Source: Lonicera japonica (lineage: Eukaryota > Streptophyta > Magnoliopsida > Dipsacales > Caprifoliaceae). From it: 64,000 bases of DNA. Below the pieces are notes generated by a model. The model was not told the DNA's origin and did not search any database. It saw only the letters and a list, made by a program, of their open reading frames with translations. Numbering within the stretch: the first letter of the stretch is position 1; every line of letters begins with the position of its first letter. Of this stretch, positions 36,337-48,200 are shown piece after piece. Made by a program: the position numbers and the translations under genes. The stretch is from NCBI GenBank assembly GCA_021464415.1, contig CM038467.1, positions 51,131,309 through 51,195,308 on the forward strand. The letters are read 5' to 3'.

Positions 36337-37592
36337 CTAATCCCTAGGGGTCAGCCAAGCAGGGTCCTCAGTGGCCAAGTCAATTCGAGCCTCATCCAGG
36401 ATCTGGTACGCAAATACGATGCTCTCCTTCGTGGGCTCAGAATCTATAAACCGGAACCACTCCATTTGGAAGGGATCATCAATTAGCTCCCTTTCCAGAG
36501 ACCCCCCCAACAAGAACGGACGATGTCAGCTCGGAGGGACCTGGAAATACCAAAATGGACATAGTTGAACTGACGAGACAGTCGAGCACGCCACATTCTC
36601 TCCACTGATAAGGAAACATGCTGGGTCACAAACTTAGACTCGAAAGAGAAGTTCAGGCCGAGGGGAATGTCCTGAGGAACGTTGAACTGCCAAAGAAGAC
36701 GTCCTGGGAGATAAAAGGAGGTGAACCAGAGCCCACGGAGCCAAACATAATTCTGCCCCCTAGTACTAAGGACCATCGCCCTCAGTTTCCACCAAGGAAT
36801 GTTCCACCGAATAGCTTGAAAATTCTTCGAAAACCACACCGTCCAATCAGAGGAAGACATGGTCAAAGCACCAAAGAGGGGACGACAAAAGAAATGCGTT
36901 GGATTGTCAAGCCGAACCCCGTTGAAACCCACCGATCGAAAATGCTCCAACAGCCACATGTATAGCTAGCGCGGGCTTCCCCTAAAAAAGGGTGAGGCTC
37001 CCCTTTGAAGATCATCTAGGCCATTCAGAGTCTCTACAAGAATAATGGGCACTATAGACTCCCCATTTCTTGCCTGGTAAATCAAACTCAGAATAGTTGG
37101 ATCAACATGGGAAGAGCCCGTCACCAGTAGCATATCAGAAACAAGACAGATCAAGGCCGCCGCAGTACGCCCCACGCTATAAGAAGCTCTCTCTTCATAA
37201 CAATAAAAGAACCTCACCATTTTGTGGAGGTCAAGAAGCCCGTCGTTAATAAAACCATCACAGGCCGCTTGGAGAATGGCTAACAGAGCGATCAGCATAT
37301 CTCGAGGACCGATTTTTTCTATGGGAACAGCCATCGGGGGACGGACGTCAGAACGCAATAGCCAGGAAAACTCCTCGTAAGTCGAGCAGAGCTCATCTAA
37401 CCCAAAGCGGAAAAGATGATCCGTAGGGCTCCAGAAATACAAAACGCCTAACAAGAAAGAAAAGTCTATAGGACGATGGCACCAGCCTGCTAAAGGACTG
37501 AATGCACCAAAGTTCAAACTGTTTTCAAAAGATATCAGAGAATCTCGAGCTTTAACATAAGAAAAATCAGAGTTTGTGCGATAAGAAGACAT
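36337..37592 (-). pseudogene. Tat-A antisense gene 1, DUF7745-like
   Basis: Minus-strand gene of about 415 codons. It starts at ATG 37592 (MSSYRTNSDF), because the TATA box at 37631-37640 lies 40 bp upstream and inside the longer ORF. Family signs: FSFLLGVLYFWSPTDHLFRFGLDELC...YEEFSWLL, GRTAAALIC, ILVETLNGLDDLQRG...FRGSP, then WWKLRAM/GQNYVWLRG. It aligns end to end with the intact Tat-B gene at 51390-52622. Two lesions are visible: a TAG in place of a codon after FRGSPR (36966-36968) and a frameshift near a G6 run at about 36505. DUF7745 proteins are plant-specific, often retrotransposon-associated, and of unknown function. Confidence 0.8.
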
Positions 37593-37630
37593 TTTGGGAA
37601 GGTGTGAGGATGAAGGAAGGCAGAGGGGTG

Positions 37631-37710
37631 TATTTATAGCAAAAAAGAGGGTCATGTACCTGTTTGTCGCGCAACAAACCTATATCCAGGAGGGATTTTC
37701 GCGGGACAAT
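37631..37710 (-). promoter_or_regulatory. promoter of Tat-A DUF7745-like gene with the Tat-A LTR palindrome
   Basis: On the minus strand: GCTATAAATA (37640-37631), preceded by two motifs close to TGTCGCGCGACA, TTTGTCGCGCAACAAA at 37663-37678 and TTTCGCGGGACA at 37697-37708. These match the motif array of the Tat-A LTR promoter. Confidence 0.65.
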
Positions 37711-38035
37711 CCTCTTTCCTGTACCCCTGTTTTTGCCTTTCCCGCATATAGGAGTCATTTTTGCCAAAAGAATCACTTCTGAATGCATTCTTCTTCTCAC
37801 TTTGTTCTTTTGCAGGAACCCTAAGTATAACCGCACTACAAGGTATGGCACCTAAATCACTAATTCATATAAATGTATCTTTCACAGATAAGGAATAAAT
37901 ATATGCCACTAACACAAATAAAGATTTTTCATAAATTCAATAAAAGAACAGTTTTCAAAACTAAAGACCTATCCAAAAATGTCTAAAGATAAAACTACAT
38001 ATATGTCTGAACTAACTAAACGCAGAAAAGAAAAG

Positions 38036-41000
38036 CTAATCTATCCGAGCGCGCTTTGACACGCTCCCACTGTCACCCGAACCCTCCTTCGGAGTAGGAT
38101 CGACTGCTGGGACATCTGAAGGAGGAGGAACTGCTGCCTGAGAAGGCCTCGTCGACTGGACCAATGCCGTGGGGCAAATCACCGACGATTGAGATCGCCT
38201 AGAGGTCCGACTAGTGCTCCTCTGGGACTCCGTCCGAGCACGAGAAGAAGACAGAGGGTCATCTGCCCGCAGAGAAACATCGATCGCCCTCTTATAGTCA
38301 CGCATGTATATCGTGGGGTCTCAACCAACGTACTGGAGCAGGTTCCAGTTGTAGAGATACTGGGAATGCCAAGCTCTCAGGTTTGTTACACCACGCTCAC
38401 CCGCTAAAAAAGAAAAGAAAAGGGAATCAGCACAGTTAAAATAAATAAACACGAATATAAAGGGATATTAAGGGAAGAAAAAGCATGTACCTCATCATCA
38501 GGGCGACCACCCAAGTAGTAGAACGTATCCTCAGGAAAAGGATACTCGGGCACCGTGTATCGACGTAGACTGGCACCAACATAAGAGATGTCCCACGGAA
38601 GTAGCGGCAAATCTACCGGATGAACAGACGAACCAGCCGGTATAGCAGCAGAAGTAGACCCACCTTACTCGCGGATCGGGAACAAAGAAGGGTGAGAAGA
38701 CGAGCCAGCAAGATTGGGAGAACAGGCCGGAGGACCCATAATAGTAGATGGAAGCAGAGTCAAGGTGGTGTAAGTATGAACACCCGGAGGATCCGCAATA
38801 GCCATCGCTCGCAGAGGCAGGACCCCACTAGAAGGAGTGGTAGCAGCAGCAGGAGCGGTCCGCCCAAACTGCTCATAATCAATCCCGAGGTCCGTAGGCT
38901 CCCAGGATCGCTCAGAAAAAGCTGCTCCCTCTCTCTCAGTAGACTCCGCAGCATCAAAAATGACCCCTAGAGATACCGACGGAAACTCAAAACCCTCAGC
39001 GCGCTGCTCCTCCATGGGTGTCGTCTGAGGCGGCTGCTTTGGAACAACCGCTGCCCTACCTCCCTCGCCTCCCTTGGGTCTATCATCTCCACCCTCGGCA
39101 ACAGCAGGAATACCCCTCTCTCCCTCGGGGTTATCGTCGTCAGAATAAAAAATGTTGTCCCTCTAATCGGGGACAGGCAGCAGCTGACCGGGGACCATCC
39201 TGGACAAATGGGTCTGTCCTCGTTTATAGTTGGGATCACCTCCCAATGCCCTGTACCTCTCATGGAAGACCCGTCCCGGAGTCCCCTTCGGCTCCCTCAT
39301 CAAATAATGGGCAGCGAAGGCAGTGTAGTCTCCCTCCTTTGTAAACGTCTGAAAGCTGAGCCTGTCCACCAAGACCTGCACTGTCACTGAGTCAATCTCG
39401 CCCGTCTGCCTCATCAGAACCGTTGGAAATAAAGGAACTCGGGGCCACTGGGCTGGTGTGTGCTGGCGAATAACTCTCTCGCCCAAGTAAAAGTGAAGGC
39501 CATACTCATCCCTGATAAACCGCCTGCTCCTCGAGGTGGTCAGAGCGTGGCCATATCCGAAGTGGAGACCCAGATCACCCTAGGGGGCCCACTCAATCTG
39601 AACGAGAACAAAATTTTATTTCAGTTATTTATATTCTATTTACTATTTATCTATTTGAAAAGAAAGAATACTAAAATATTTACCTTCTCCTCTAGCAGGT
39701 CATGGATGGCAGCGGCTCCGGTCTCCCGAGTCTGGTATACATAGGGAGCCCTGTAGTTCCCTGCGATGAATCTGCGGAGAAGGGGAAACTGATCCTCGTT
39801 CTAGACGAGGAGATCCACATGGGCGCGACCCAGATGGGTATAAGCCACAAACCAAGTCAGAAGAGTGGACATAAAGAATATCAGCAACAATCAACAGATA
39901 ATATGTAAAGGATAAGGGAACAAAAGTATGTATCTCCCATAGCAATGAGAAGCCCTTAAGGTTCAGGGCTAAATGACAGGAAACCTGGTCCATATCATTG
40001 TAAAGAACAGCAAGGATAAAGCCCCACAGTCATAGTCGAACATGATACTGACGTCTCGAAGATAGGGCAGCCACCAGAGATGGGTTGTGTCCCCCCCACG
40101 GGCCTCGAACAGATCATGGAGCGTCAGCAAGAGAAGGACGCAGGCATACTGACGCGCCTCTTGGCGGGTCATTGGCACCCCAGAAGCAACTAACTGGGCT
40201 CTCTCTATAGCCAGGCGCGTAACCAAAATCGCCCGAGGCATCGTGTGCCCGAACTCCGTAGCTCAGGAAACCAGCCAAGTGCGCCCACGATGCCCTCTGC
40301 CGTCAGACGCAAAGGGACATCAATCTGGATAGGGACCCCCTTGAAGGAATCCCGGTCAGAGCAAATAGGTCTAAGGAGGTCATCGTCATCTCGCCCCAAC
40401 TCAAGTGGAAGGTATGAGTAGTATCCCACCAATGGGAGGCCAGCGTCGACACCAAAACTGCCGCCCTAGATACACGCTCCTGGAGGGCGTCAAAGAGAGA
40501 ACCAAAAGGAGTCACAAGAAGCAACTCCTAGACAGGGGCCGGTGCCTGTCGGCACTCTAGAGAAATAGTGTTGGGAGAACCCCAACCTCGGCCGACCCAC
40601 TACAGACAGAACGAAAATATAAATATAAGAAACCTAAGGGTACTTTAGTGTAATTATGAGAGTTATAGGGTTATAAGGGTAAAATATGTAATTTTCCAAA
40701 ACCTGAGGGTACTTTAGTGTAATTATAAGAGTTATAGGGCTATAAGGGTAAATTATGTAATTTTCTAAAACCTGAGGGTACTTTGGTGTAATTATGAGAG
40801 TTATAGGGCTATAAGGGTAAATTATGTAATTTTCCAAAACCCGAGGGTACTTTGATGTAATTATGAGAGTTATAGGGCTATAAGGGTAAATTATGTAATT
40901 TTCCAAAACCTGAGGGTACTTTGGTGTAATTATGAGAGTTATAGGGCTATAAGGGTAAATTATGTAATTTTCCAAAACCTGAGGGTACTTTAGTGTAATT

Positions 41001-41523
41001 ATAAGAGTTATAGGGCTATAAGGGTAAATTATGTAATTTTCCAAAACCTGAGGGTACTTTGGTGTAATTATGAGAGTTATAGGGCTATAAGGGTAAATTA
41101 TGTAATTTTCCAAAACCTGAGGGTACTTTAGTGTAATTATGAGAGTTATAGGGTTATAGGGGTAAATTATGTAATTTTCCAAAACCTGAGGGTACTTTAG
41201 TGTAATTATGAGAGTTATAGGGTTATAGGGGTAAATTATGTAGTTTTCTAAACCTAAAGGGTATCACAAGTAAAAGTATGTGTTCACTAAATCGGACGCT
41301 ATTTCTAGACAGACATGCATACTAACATTCTTCAAAATACATGCAGGAAACGACAGAAATAATAGAACAGATAAATACACGAAAAGAAGACATAACAGAA
41401 ACCGTCGACGGATCTCATGAGAAACAGGCTCCATCAAGAGCCACGAAACATCCGAGATTGGAGCAGCCCGGGTAACGTCTCAGTAGACCACCGCCCGTCC
41501 TCGGTCCACCCCATCTTCGCCAT
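38036..41523 (-). pseudogene. Tat-A antisense gene 2, plant mobile domain (PMD) protein, broken
   Basis: Multi-exon minus-strand gene matching the Tat-B PMD gene exon by exon. Exon 1 (SWLLMEPVSHEI near 41430) is cut at 41524 by an LTR. Exon 2 starts about 40599 with TPFGSLFDAL, WWDTTHTFHLSWGEMTMT, MTRQEAR and GGDTTHLWWLPYLRD, with several frameshifts. Exon 3 lies near 39870-39690 with one stop. Exon 4 (GERVIRQHT..., FAAHYLMREPKG) runs about 39590-38490, ending in donor GATGAG|GTAC. The last exon ends SVSKRARID at 38036. The TTHTFHxxWGEMT block is the PMD signature (PF10536 family). Intron 1 is inflated by a 69-bp minisatellite. Dead copy. Confidence 0.75.
40633..41252. repeat. 69-bp minisatellite, nine copies, in intron 1 of Tat-A PMD gene
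   Basis: Units begin CCTGAGGGTACTTTRGTG at 40633, 40702, 40771, 40840, 40909, 40978, 41047, 41116 and 41185, with a trailing partial at 41253. Period is exactly 69 bp with only a few substitutions. Because 69 is divisible by 3, a spurious 182-codon minus-strand ORF of 23-residue repeats runs through it. Confidence 0.95.
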
Positions 41524-41830
41524 TGTAATACCCCGTCCTTTCAATTCACTCTAATCATCTTCACTTGTTCGTCCATTTCACCGTGAGAGGTGAAATCGTG
41601 TATTGTGAAGCCTTATAGCATACTGTTGTCTTTCTCTAGCCATAGTAGCCACTTTATACTCATGTGAGACATCGTTTAGTGATTCGGGTGATCCAAATCG
41701 ATACCGGCTTGTAAATTGTATGTTTCGGTCTTACGCGATTTCTTTGTTTCTAGCCAACTTTCGCCCACCGTAACTTCTGTGTTTCATGTCCGAATTGGTT
41801 GCTATTTGTGCCTACATCTAGGTTTCATAC
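41524..41830. repeat. left part of second TGTAA-type LTR (inverted relative to 24249-27000)
   Basis: Starts TGTAATACCCCG and matches the reverse complement of the end of the LTR at 24249-27000 (ACTCATGTGAG, ATCGTTT-GTGATTCGGGTG). It inserted into exon 1 of the Tat-A PMD gene and is itself interrupted by Tat-B at 41831; it resumes at 61465. Confidence 0.8.
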
Positions 41831-43056
41831 TGTGAACACCCCAATCCACGACTCTCGTGCGAACACTGGTTTTCCTAAAAACAAAGCATCTCACATCATG
41901 TATTGAGTCATCATACATATAGAAGACCGTTAGGAAAAGACTCCATTTTCGGCCGCGTTGGGAGTCTAAGATAACCTTTATTGCCCCGTTAGAAAAATTA
42001 AGTTTTTTGATAGCCAGCCGCACGCCACCAACCGTACGGCTACCTGCCAGCCGTACGGTTGGCTACCAACCGCACGCCCCTGTCGCAGCCCCCAGCCGCA
42101 TGTCCTGCGGCTACCCCCAGCCGCACGCTACCAACCGCACGCCCTGCGGCTACCCCCTGCGGTTGGGCTCCTTTGGAGTGTTTTTGGCGGAATTTTTGCT
42201 ATAAATAGGACCCTTGGGGTCTCATTTGGCATCATCAACACTCACTAGTGTTTTTAGTAAGTAGAAGTTCTGTCGAAATCATTGGAGAGTCCTCTTTTAG
42301 AATTTCTAGTGAGAGAAAGTTCTAGAAAGAGAAAGTTAGTGAGAGAAAGCTCTAGAGAGAGAAAGTTCTAGAGAGAAGGAGGCAAGCAAGGCGATCAAGA
42401 CAAGGTTCTTATTTCTTCTTCAGGCGCGTCAGGTACGTCATTCTGCCACTTTACTAATTTTAATACTGCATTTGAATTCATTTTTAATATAGAAAGTTAG
42501 ATAACTTGCAAAGAAGTCCATTGCTTTCAAAATAAATCCTTTCTAAGTTTTACAAGAAAACTAAAACTCGTTTTGACACGTTTTCAAAACAAACAAAAAT
42601 ACAAAAATAGTTTCCGAAGAAAGGAACTACGAGACTCTGATTTCATTCTATAAATGAATACGTAGGCGCTCGCAAAGCTCGAGTCTGATTTCAAAATATT
42701 GTTTTAAACTGAATTTATCCGGAAAGGACTATTCTGAAAACTATTCAAACTACTTGCAAGATATCTAAAATAGGAATTATATACATGATCCATTAAGAGA
42801 CCGAAAGGGCGAATTGGGTGCCTAACACCTTCCCAATTCGTAACGTAGTTCCCGAACCCTAGCAAAGTAAATTTTCAAAATAAATCTCTGGTTTCGAACG
42901 TATGAAAGATAATTCGTTCTCGAATTGTCCTTTGTACGGTCTTTTGTTTGTTTTCTCGTAAAACAAACTGGCGACTCTACAAAACAAGTTTCCAAATAAA
43001 ACCGAGAACGAGGACCGATTCTTCTATCACGGGTCGCGGGGGTCTGGATTCTCACA
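41831..43056 (+). repeat. left (5') LTR of Tat-B
   Basis: 1226 bp, TGTGAACACC to GGATTCTCACA. U3 carries the CCGTACGG palindrome array and TATA box (42199). The first 200 bp or so are essentially identical to the right LTR; the R-U5 part differs at many sites and lacks a tandem duplication of about 50 bp present in the right LTRs. Confidence 0.92.
42013..42207 (+). promoter_or_regulatory. Tat-B LTR promoter with CCGTACGG palindrome array
   Basis: Palindromic sites include AACCGTACGGC (42030-42040) and GCCAGCCGTACGGTTGGC (42046-42063), followed by partial sites of type CCAACCGCACG, CAGCCGCACG and CTGCGGCTA to 42167. The first full centres are 19 bp apart. The TATA box CTATAAATAGG starts at 42199. 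The array is repeated in both other LTR copies and upstream of both antisense genes. Confidence 0.8.
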
Positions 43057-43057
43057 G

Positions 43058-43075
43058 TGGCGACTCTGCTGGGGA
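43058..43075 (+). promoter_or_regulatory. primer-binding site of Tat-B
   Basis: TGGCGACTCTGCTGGGGA one base after the LTR end. Similar in shape to PBSs matched to tRNA-Asp in other plant gypsy elements but not identical, so the tRNA is unassigned. An exact inverted copy lies at the centre of the LTR palindrome (60153-60170). Confidence 0.88.
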
Positions 43076-44089
43076 AAGTGTCGAGAACTAAGCTCTTATA
43101 TAATGGATCATATATTTAATTTCTATTATTTATTAGATATAGGTCTTGTAATCCTTAGTTCTAGGATAACATAGAAGCGATCTAGGTGGTTACCTTGATG
43201 CCTTTATTTGCTAATTATGTGAGGAAAATCTTTTTCATAATTAAAATTCTGTAAAATACTGCAACAAACCATAAAGCATTGATCAATAATGAACCGCCAG
43301 ATTGTTATTTTGCACGCACTCACGTCTTATCATGCATTTTCGCGAGTGTGAATTTACCCTATTAACCTCGGGACCAGAGTCGTGACTAGGCCATGGACTT
43401 GCGGGTCTACACTAGCCAAAAGCACTTGGGACCACTCTCCTTGGCCAAGTACTTACCGAGGTATATAGAGTGACGAGAACACTCACGTACCCGGGATGTA
43501 TATCAAAAGGTCCTTACACGTACCTACGCTCTTGAGGTATATCGTAAGACCTGCCAAATAGGAGGGAGCCTTAAACCTTACCCTTTCCAGCCACGCTTGC
43601 ATATAGGGGAGTCAGCTTAGAACACAAGATTTTCTGCATTGTTTTAATGACCGACAGTCGTGAGAATCTAGTGAGCGAAAGCCCTGATTCCATGAACAAA
43701 GCAACTCATGAGGAGAGATCTTCCCATATTTTCAAATGATTTTTTTTTAAAAAAAAAGCCCTTTTCAAAATGATTTTCAAAACTATAGACGGTCAGGGAA
43801 CCCATGGAATTCCATTCCTACCTTACCTCTACACGGGGCTCTTAAGTTGTCGCCGTTGGTCTACTTTTGATCTCACCTAAAGGAAATCTTTTTTGTGTTT
43901 ACTTTTGTCCCGATCGATGTATTTCTGGATAGGGTCCGGCAATTTCTAAAGGATGTATTGTTGTTATTTTTTGGGGGGAATGCGTACGATCGAATCTGTC
44001 CTTTTTTCCATCAGACATTCACCCTGGCCTCTGCGTGGGCCGGAAGAGATAGCACCGGGAGACTCATCAGACTAGATTCATCTGACAGC
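43076..44089 (+). other. Tat-B leader, non-coding
   Basis: About 1 kb between PBS and gag. 43440-43570 is conserved with Tat-A (GAGGTATATAGAGTG, ACACTCACGTACCCGGGA, CTTGAGGTATATCGTAAGACC, TGCCAAATAGGAGGGAGCC). The gag frame is open upstream to 43895, but that extension has no gag-like sequence and is not shared with Tat-A. Confidence 0.6.
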
Positions 44090-45283
44090 ATGGATCAGAA
44101 TACTCCGAGCCGAAATGTGAACAACCAGTTCAACAACGCAGCGGATCAGCCGCCCGGTCCATTTTACCCAAACCCGGGAATGCCTCAGAACAATACCGTC
44201 GGGGGTCAACCACTGCATCATATTCCACCTCCCAATACCGATCCAAACTTGGCTAGCACAAGAGGAAACATGAATGCTCCGTTACCGAACCCTGAAGATA
44301 TGTACCGGATGTTAATGAACCTGAACCAAAGCATGGCCATGTTACTAAGTGACAATCAAAATACCCGTGCCAAGTTGGACGAGTTGGCTAAAGGGCGCCT
44401 GGCAGAACCACCAAGGGAAACTCCGGTTATTCCTCCACCACCACCGCCACCCTCAGTTCATGCAGAAGCACCACAGCCATTCGAACAGTCGAACCAACCC
44501 AAACACTTGCATGATCCAGTTGGCAATTGGTTACACCAAGATCCTATCAATCAAGCCCCTCCACAAGTGCCATCGATACACGAACCTTATCACGATCCAT
44601 ATTACGAACCAATAAGGAGGCCCATGAGTGTCCAAGGGGAGGGCCCCTCACCAATGGAAGGCTACCGGGGGGACAAAGACTTATCTGAAGTTAAAGAACA
44701 ACTGAAGGCACTTACCCAAAAGGTCGCCGAAAGCTCAAATGATTTGACCCAGTTGCAGAGTTACAATTTGTACCCGGAGGCTCATTATCCCGTGGATTTT
44801 AAGATGCCCTCAATTCCAAAGTTTACGGGAACTACGCCGCCGGAACTCCACCTAAAATCATACGTCCGTTCAATGAGAATTTATGATGTCGGGGAAGCTG
44901 AATTGGCTAATTCGTTTCATCTTACGCTAGCTGGGCCAGCCCAGAGTTGGTTTTTAAACCTTGAGAAACATCGGGTTAGATCGTGGCCAGCCATCGTCCA
45001 AGAGTTTGTGGCACAATACAAAACCAACGAAGAGCTTAAAGTCACAAAAAAACATTTGGAGATGGCTAAACAAAAAGAGAATGAAAGCATTAGCGAATTT
45101 GTTACAAGGTGGAGAGAATTGGCTGCCCAAATGGTGGAACGCCTAGATGAAGAAGAACAGTTGGGAATGATAGTGAAAAAATTGAAACCCGAAATTCGAG
45201 CTGAAATGGGTCATCAGTTCTTTAGCAGGTTCAAGGCCCTACTCCACGTGGGTAACAAAATCAAGGAGGACCTAGCCAAATAG
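44090..45283 (+). pseudogene. Tat-B gag, ended by an in-frame TAG
   Basis: ATG at 44090 (MDQNTPSRNV) chosen because Tat-A also starts gag with a short polar N-terminus here. 397 codons to the TAG at 45281. A proline/asparagine-rich N-terminus is followed by the Retrotrans_gag core: YPEAHYPVDFKMPSIPKFTG, SFHLTLAGPAQSWFLNLEKH, KKHLEMAKQKENESISEFVT, RWRELAAQM. Gag builds the virus-like particle. The frame continues after the TAG into pro-pol, and Tat-A has AAG at this codon. So the stop is probably a nonsense mutation; a programmed readthrough stop cannot be excluded from one copy. Confidence 0.8.
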
Positions 45284-48200
45284 GCCGAAATCAAGAAATC
45301 TGCCTCTCAATACAAAAAGACTTCTACATCCGCCGTCAATCAAGTAACGTCCTATGGGTCCAATGGTAGAGGATACTCCAACAACCCCTATAGTCAAAGC
45401 TCCGTGAAAAACGTTGGGGATTATCCTACACAGGGGTATCGCAACAACAATAATAATAATCCCCGGGCATTTGATCAGAACCGCTCACGGGATCGACATT
45501 TTTCACAATTACCGGGGCCGTTGGGAAAAGTTTTTGAGCAACTGAAAGAAGCTGGGATTATGTATCCCATGAATCCGAGGCCTCTACCACAACAGATACC
45601 GCCTCATTGGAACATGAATGAGCGGTGCGAATATCACCAAGGGTTTGGGCACACTACTGATAGTTGTATGGCTCTACGACATGCAATCCAAAATCTAATC
45701 GATAGCAAGAGAATCCCAGATCCGTCAGCCCCAAATGTTGCCAGAAATCCCCTTCCTAATCACCGAATCAACGCTATCGAGGAAGATTTAGAATTACCAG
45801 ATCCTGTATTCCTGATTAAATCTGCCGTGAATACAGACAATGTTGAAGTGTTAAGATTTGGCTGTTTAAAGCCTTCACCCATGTTCACTGAATGCATTCC
45901 CCCAAAGTCCCAGAAAATTGTCAAAGATACCGAAGACGAAACCTCATTAGGACTTTGGGTCGATGAAACTCGAACCACGTGGTCACAAGAGCTATTTAGC
46001 CCAAAGGTTAGGGGCTGGATGGAACAAATGAAGTTTATACCCGGTCTTGGGCTTGGCAAACAAAATCAAGGCATCGCCCACTTTCCACGGCTTGGGGGCA
46101 ATCCGAGGCGACAAGGGCTCGGATTTAACCGAGAAAAGGCATTAAAAAGAGACATCCATCGAAGTCTGCATTCTTCACAAATAAACATGATCACTTTTGA
46201 TTGGAGCAAAGTTTCGCAAATTGAGGACAAGTCACCTCCAACTCCCGTTGAGGTAACTGAAAAAGTAAATGATCCAGTCGCGATATGGGTCCAACAGTTG
46301 ACCCGTTCTGGGAGAGTTTATCAGCCGCCAGGTGCCAAACAACCTACTGATGGCACTATTCCTAAAGAACCAACAAAAGATCCGGAAGAAGGGCGTGTTG
46401 TTGAACAGTTGAAGAAAACACAAGCCCAAATCTCAATTTGGGGACTCTTAGTAGCGTCTAAACCACATCGGATGGCTCTGATGAAAATGTTAGACGAATC
46501 AGTTATTCCTCTAGAATCTACCCCAAATGAGTTAACAGCAATGATCGCTTCAATGGGGGTACAAAAGCAAGTACTTGGATTTTCTGATGAAGATCTATCA
46601 CCGCTTGGTCGGGATCATAATCAAGCCCTACACATCACCGTCGTAGCCTGTGGCATGTCTATACCTTATGTTCTTGTGGATAACGGTTCTACGATTAATG
46701 TGTGCCCGCTAAAAACTGCTGTTCGTTTGGGTATTGACTTAACTACATTGGAAGAATCACCAGTCACGGTCAGGGCATACGACAATACCAAGAGAGAAGT
46801 ACTGGGTTCCGTCATGCTGAGTATGCAAATAGGGCCAACCACGTTTACCACTGAGTTCCAAGTCATTGACATTCCATCAAGCTTCAACTTGTTATTGGGA
46901 CGAGTTTGGCTACATGAGGTCGGGGCACTCCCTTCTTCACTTCATCAAAAAATGAAAATACCTTTCAACGGCGACATCATTATCGTTAAAGGAGATCCTG
47001 AAAGGACAATAACGCCGAAAAACTCGCCCGTATTAGGAATCGGGAGCCAAGATGTCCAACTCGGGGGATTTTCGTATGAACCGAAGGTACAAACTCTTAC
47101 CACACAGACCGTGAATTATCTGCCCCCCGATGACATGGCAACAATGAAGGCGCAAGTGGTACAGATGATGAGGAAAATGAAATTCTTACCGGGAATTGGT
47201 TTGGGAAAATATAAAGCCGGCATTGCACAAATGATTGAACCATACCGACAACCGAGTCCTCTTGCTGGGTTGGGATATACGGGAGATGATGATCGTATAA
47301 AAAGTACCGTATTCACTGACATATCATTAAATGGGTGGTTCGTGAAAGAAGGTGAAGACTTCCCTTACTGCGGATTTCAAGAGCCATGGGTAAATGAAGA
47401 GGGAAAGCGCCAGCCAGGATTAGAAATCTTTTTCGAAGAAGACTTGTATGTGAACGAAGGTTTCACTCATACCTTCTCATCAAAGCTGAAAATAACCAAG
47501 CCACCTGCTGAGCCACTGGAAGAAGAAGAGATGTTGGGCGACATGTTTGAGGTTATGGCAATTGAGGAAGAAGACTATCTCGATGACCCTGTACATCTCA
47601 TACGGCCTGTTGAAGAGGAAAAGAAGAAAAAGAGAGAGAAGAATGTCGATAGAAATGTACAAGAGTTAGAATGTATGCTATCTATGCCGAATGATGTTTC
47701 TATCAATAAAATTGACAATCTTTCTCCTTACTTTGATTCTTGTGATGTTGAAGTTATGAATGAAAATTTGAATGATGAGCTGCGAATACAACCTATTGAA
47801 GGGGACACGGTCACAATAAATTTGGGAACAACTGATGACAAAAAAGAGATAAAAATTGGGGCCGAATTAAGCCATGATGAAAAAACAGACTTAGAAAATT
47901 TGTTGAAAGAGTTTGTTAATGTTTTCGCTTGGTCATACGCGGATATGCCGGGTTTAGACGCCAATATTGTGATGCATGAAATTCATACTAAACCTGAATG
48001 TAAACCTGTCAAGCAAAAGTTAAGAAAACTAGTACCTGAGTGGTCCCTCAAGGTAAAGGAAGAAGTCACAAAGCAATTGGATGTCGGATTTATACGAGTT
48101 GTTGAATACCCTACTTGGTTGGCCAATATAGTGCCAGTGCCAAAAGCCAATGGCAAGGTACGGGTTTGTGTCGATTATCGCAGTTTAAATGCTGCATGTC

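Larger units (their letters stand above)
27714..41523 (+). mobile_element. Tat-A: Tat-lineage Ty3/gypsy element with antisense accessory genes (3' part beyond window)
   Basis: Order: 5' LTR 27714-29246, primer-binding site (PBS) 29248-29265, leader, gag, pol (with a large RT-region deletion and a solo LTR in integrase), then minus-strand DUF7745-like and PMD genes. At 41524 another LTR interrupts the PMD gene, and the 3' end lies beyond the window. Pol has two RNase H-like regions, a G-patch-like motif and no chromodomain, the Tat-lineage pattern. Many stops and frameshifts make it older and deader than Tat-B. It inserted into the RLP pseudogene; its own 3' TSD is not visible. Confidence 0.85.

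Noticed and set aside
40634..41182. 182-codon minus-strand ORF of 23-residue repeats
   Set aside because: It is produced by the 69-bp minisatellite, whose period is divisible by three, inside an intron; no start context or homology.
43895..44089. N-terminal extension of the Tat-B gag ORF, or an Ogre-like ORF1
   Set aside because: Only 65 codons, hydrophobic and not conserved in Tat-A; the ATG at 44090 fits the gag start. No separate ORF1 exists, so the element is called Tat lineage, not Ogre proper.
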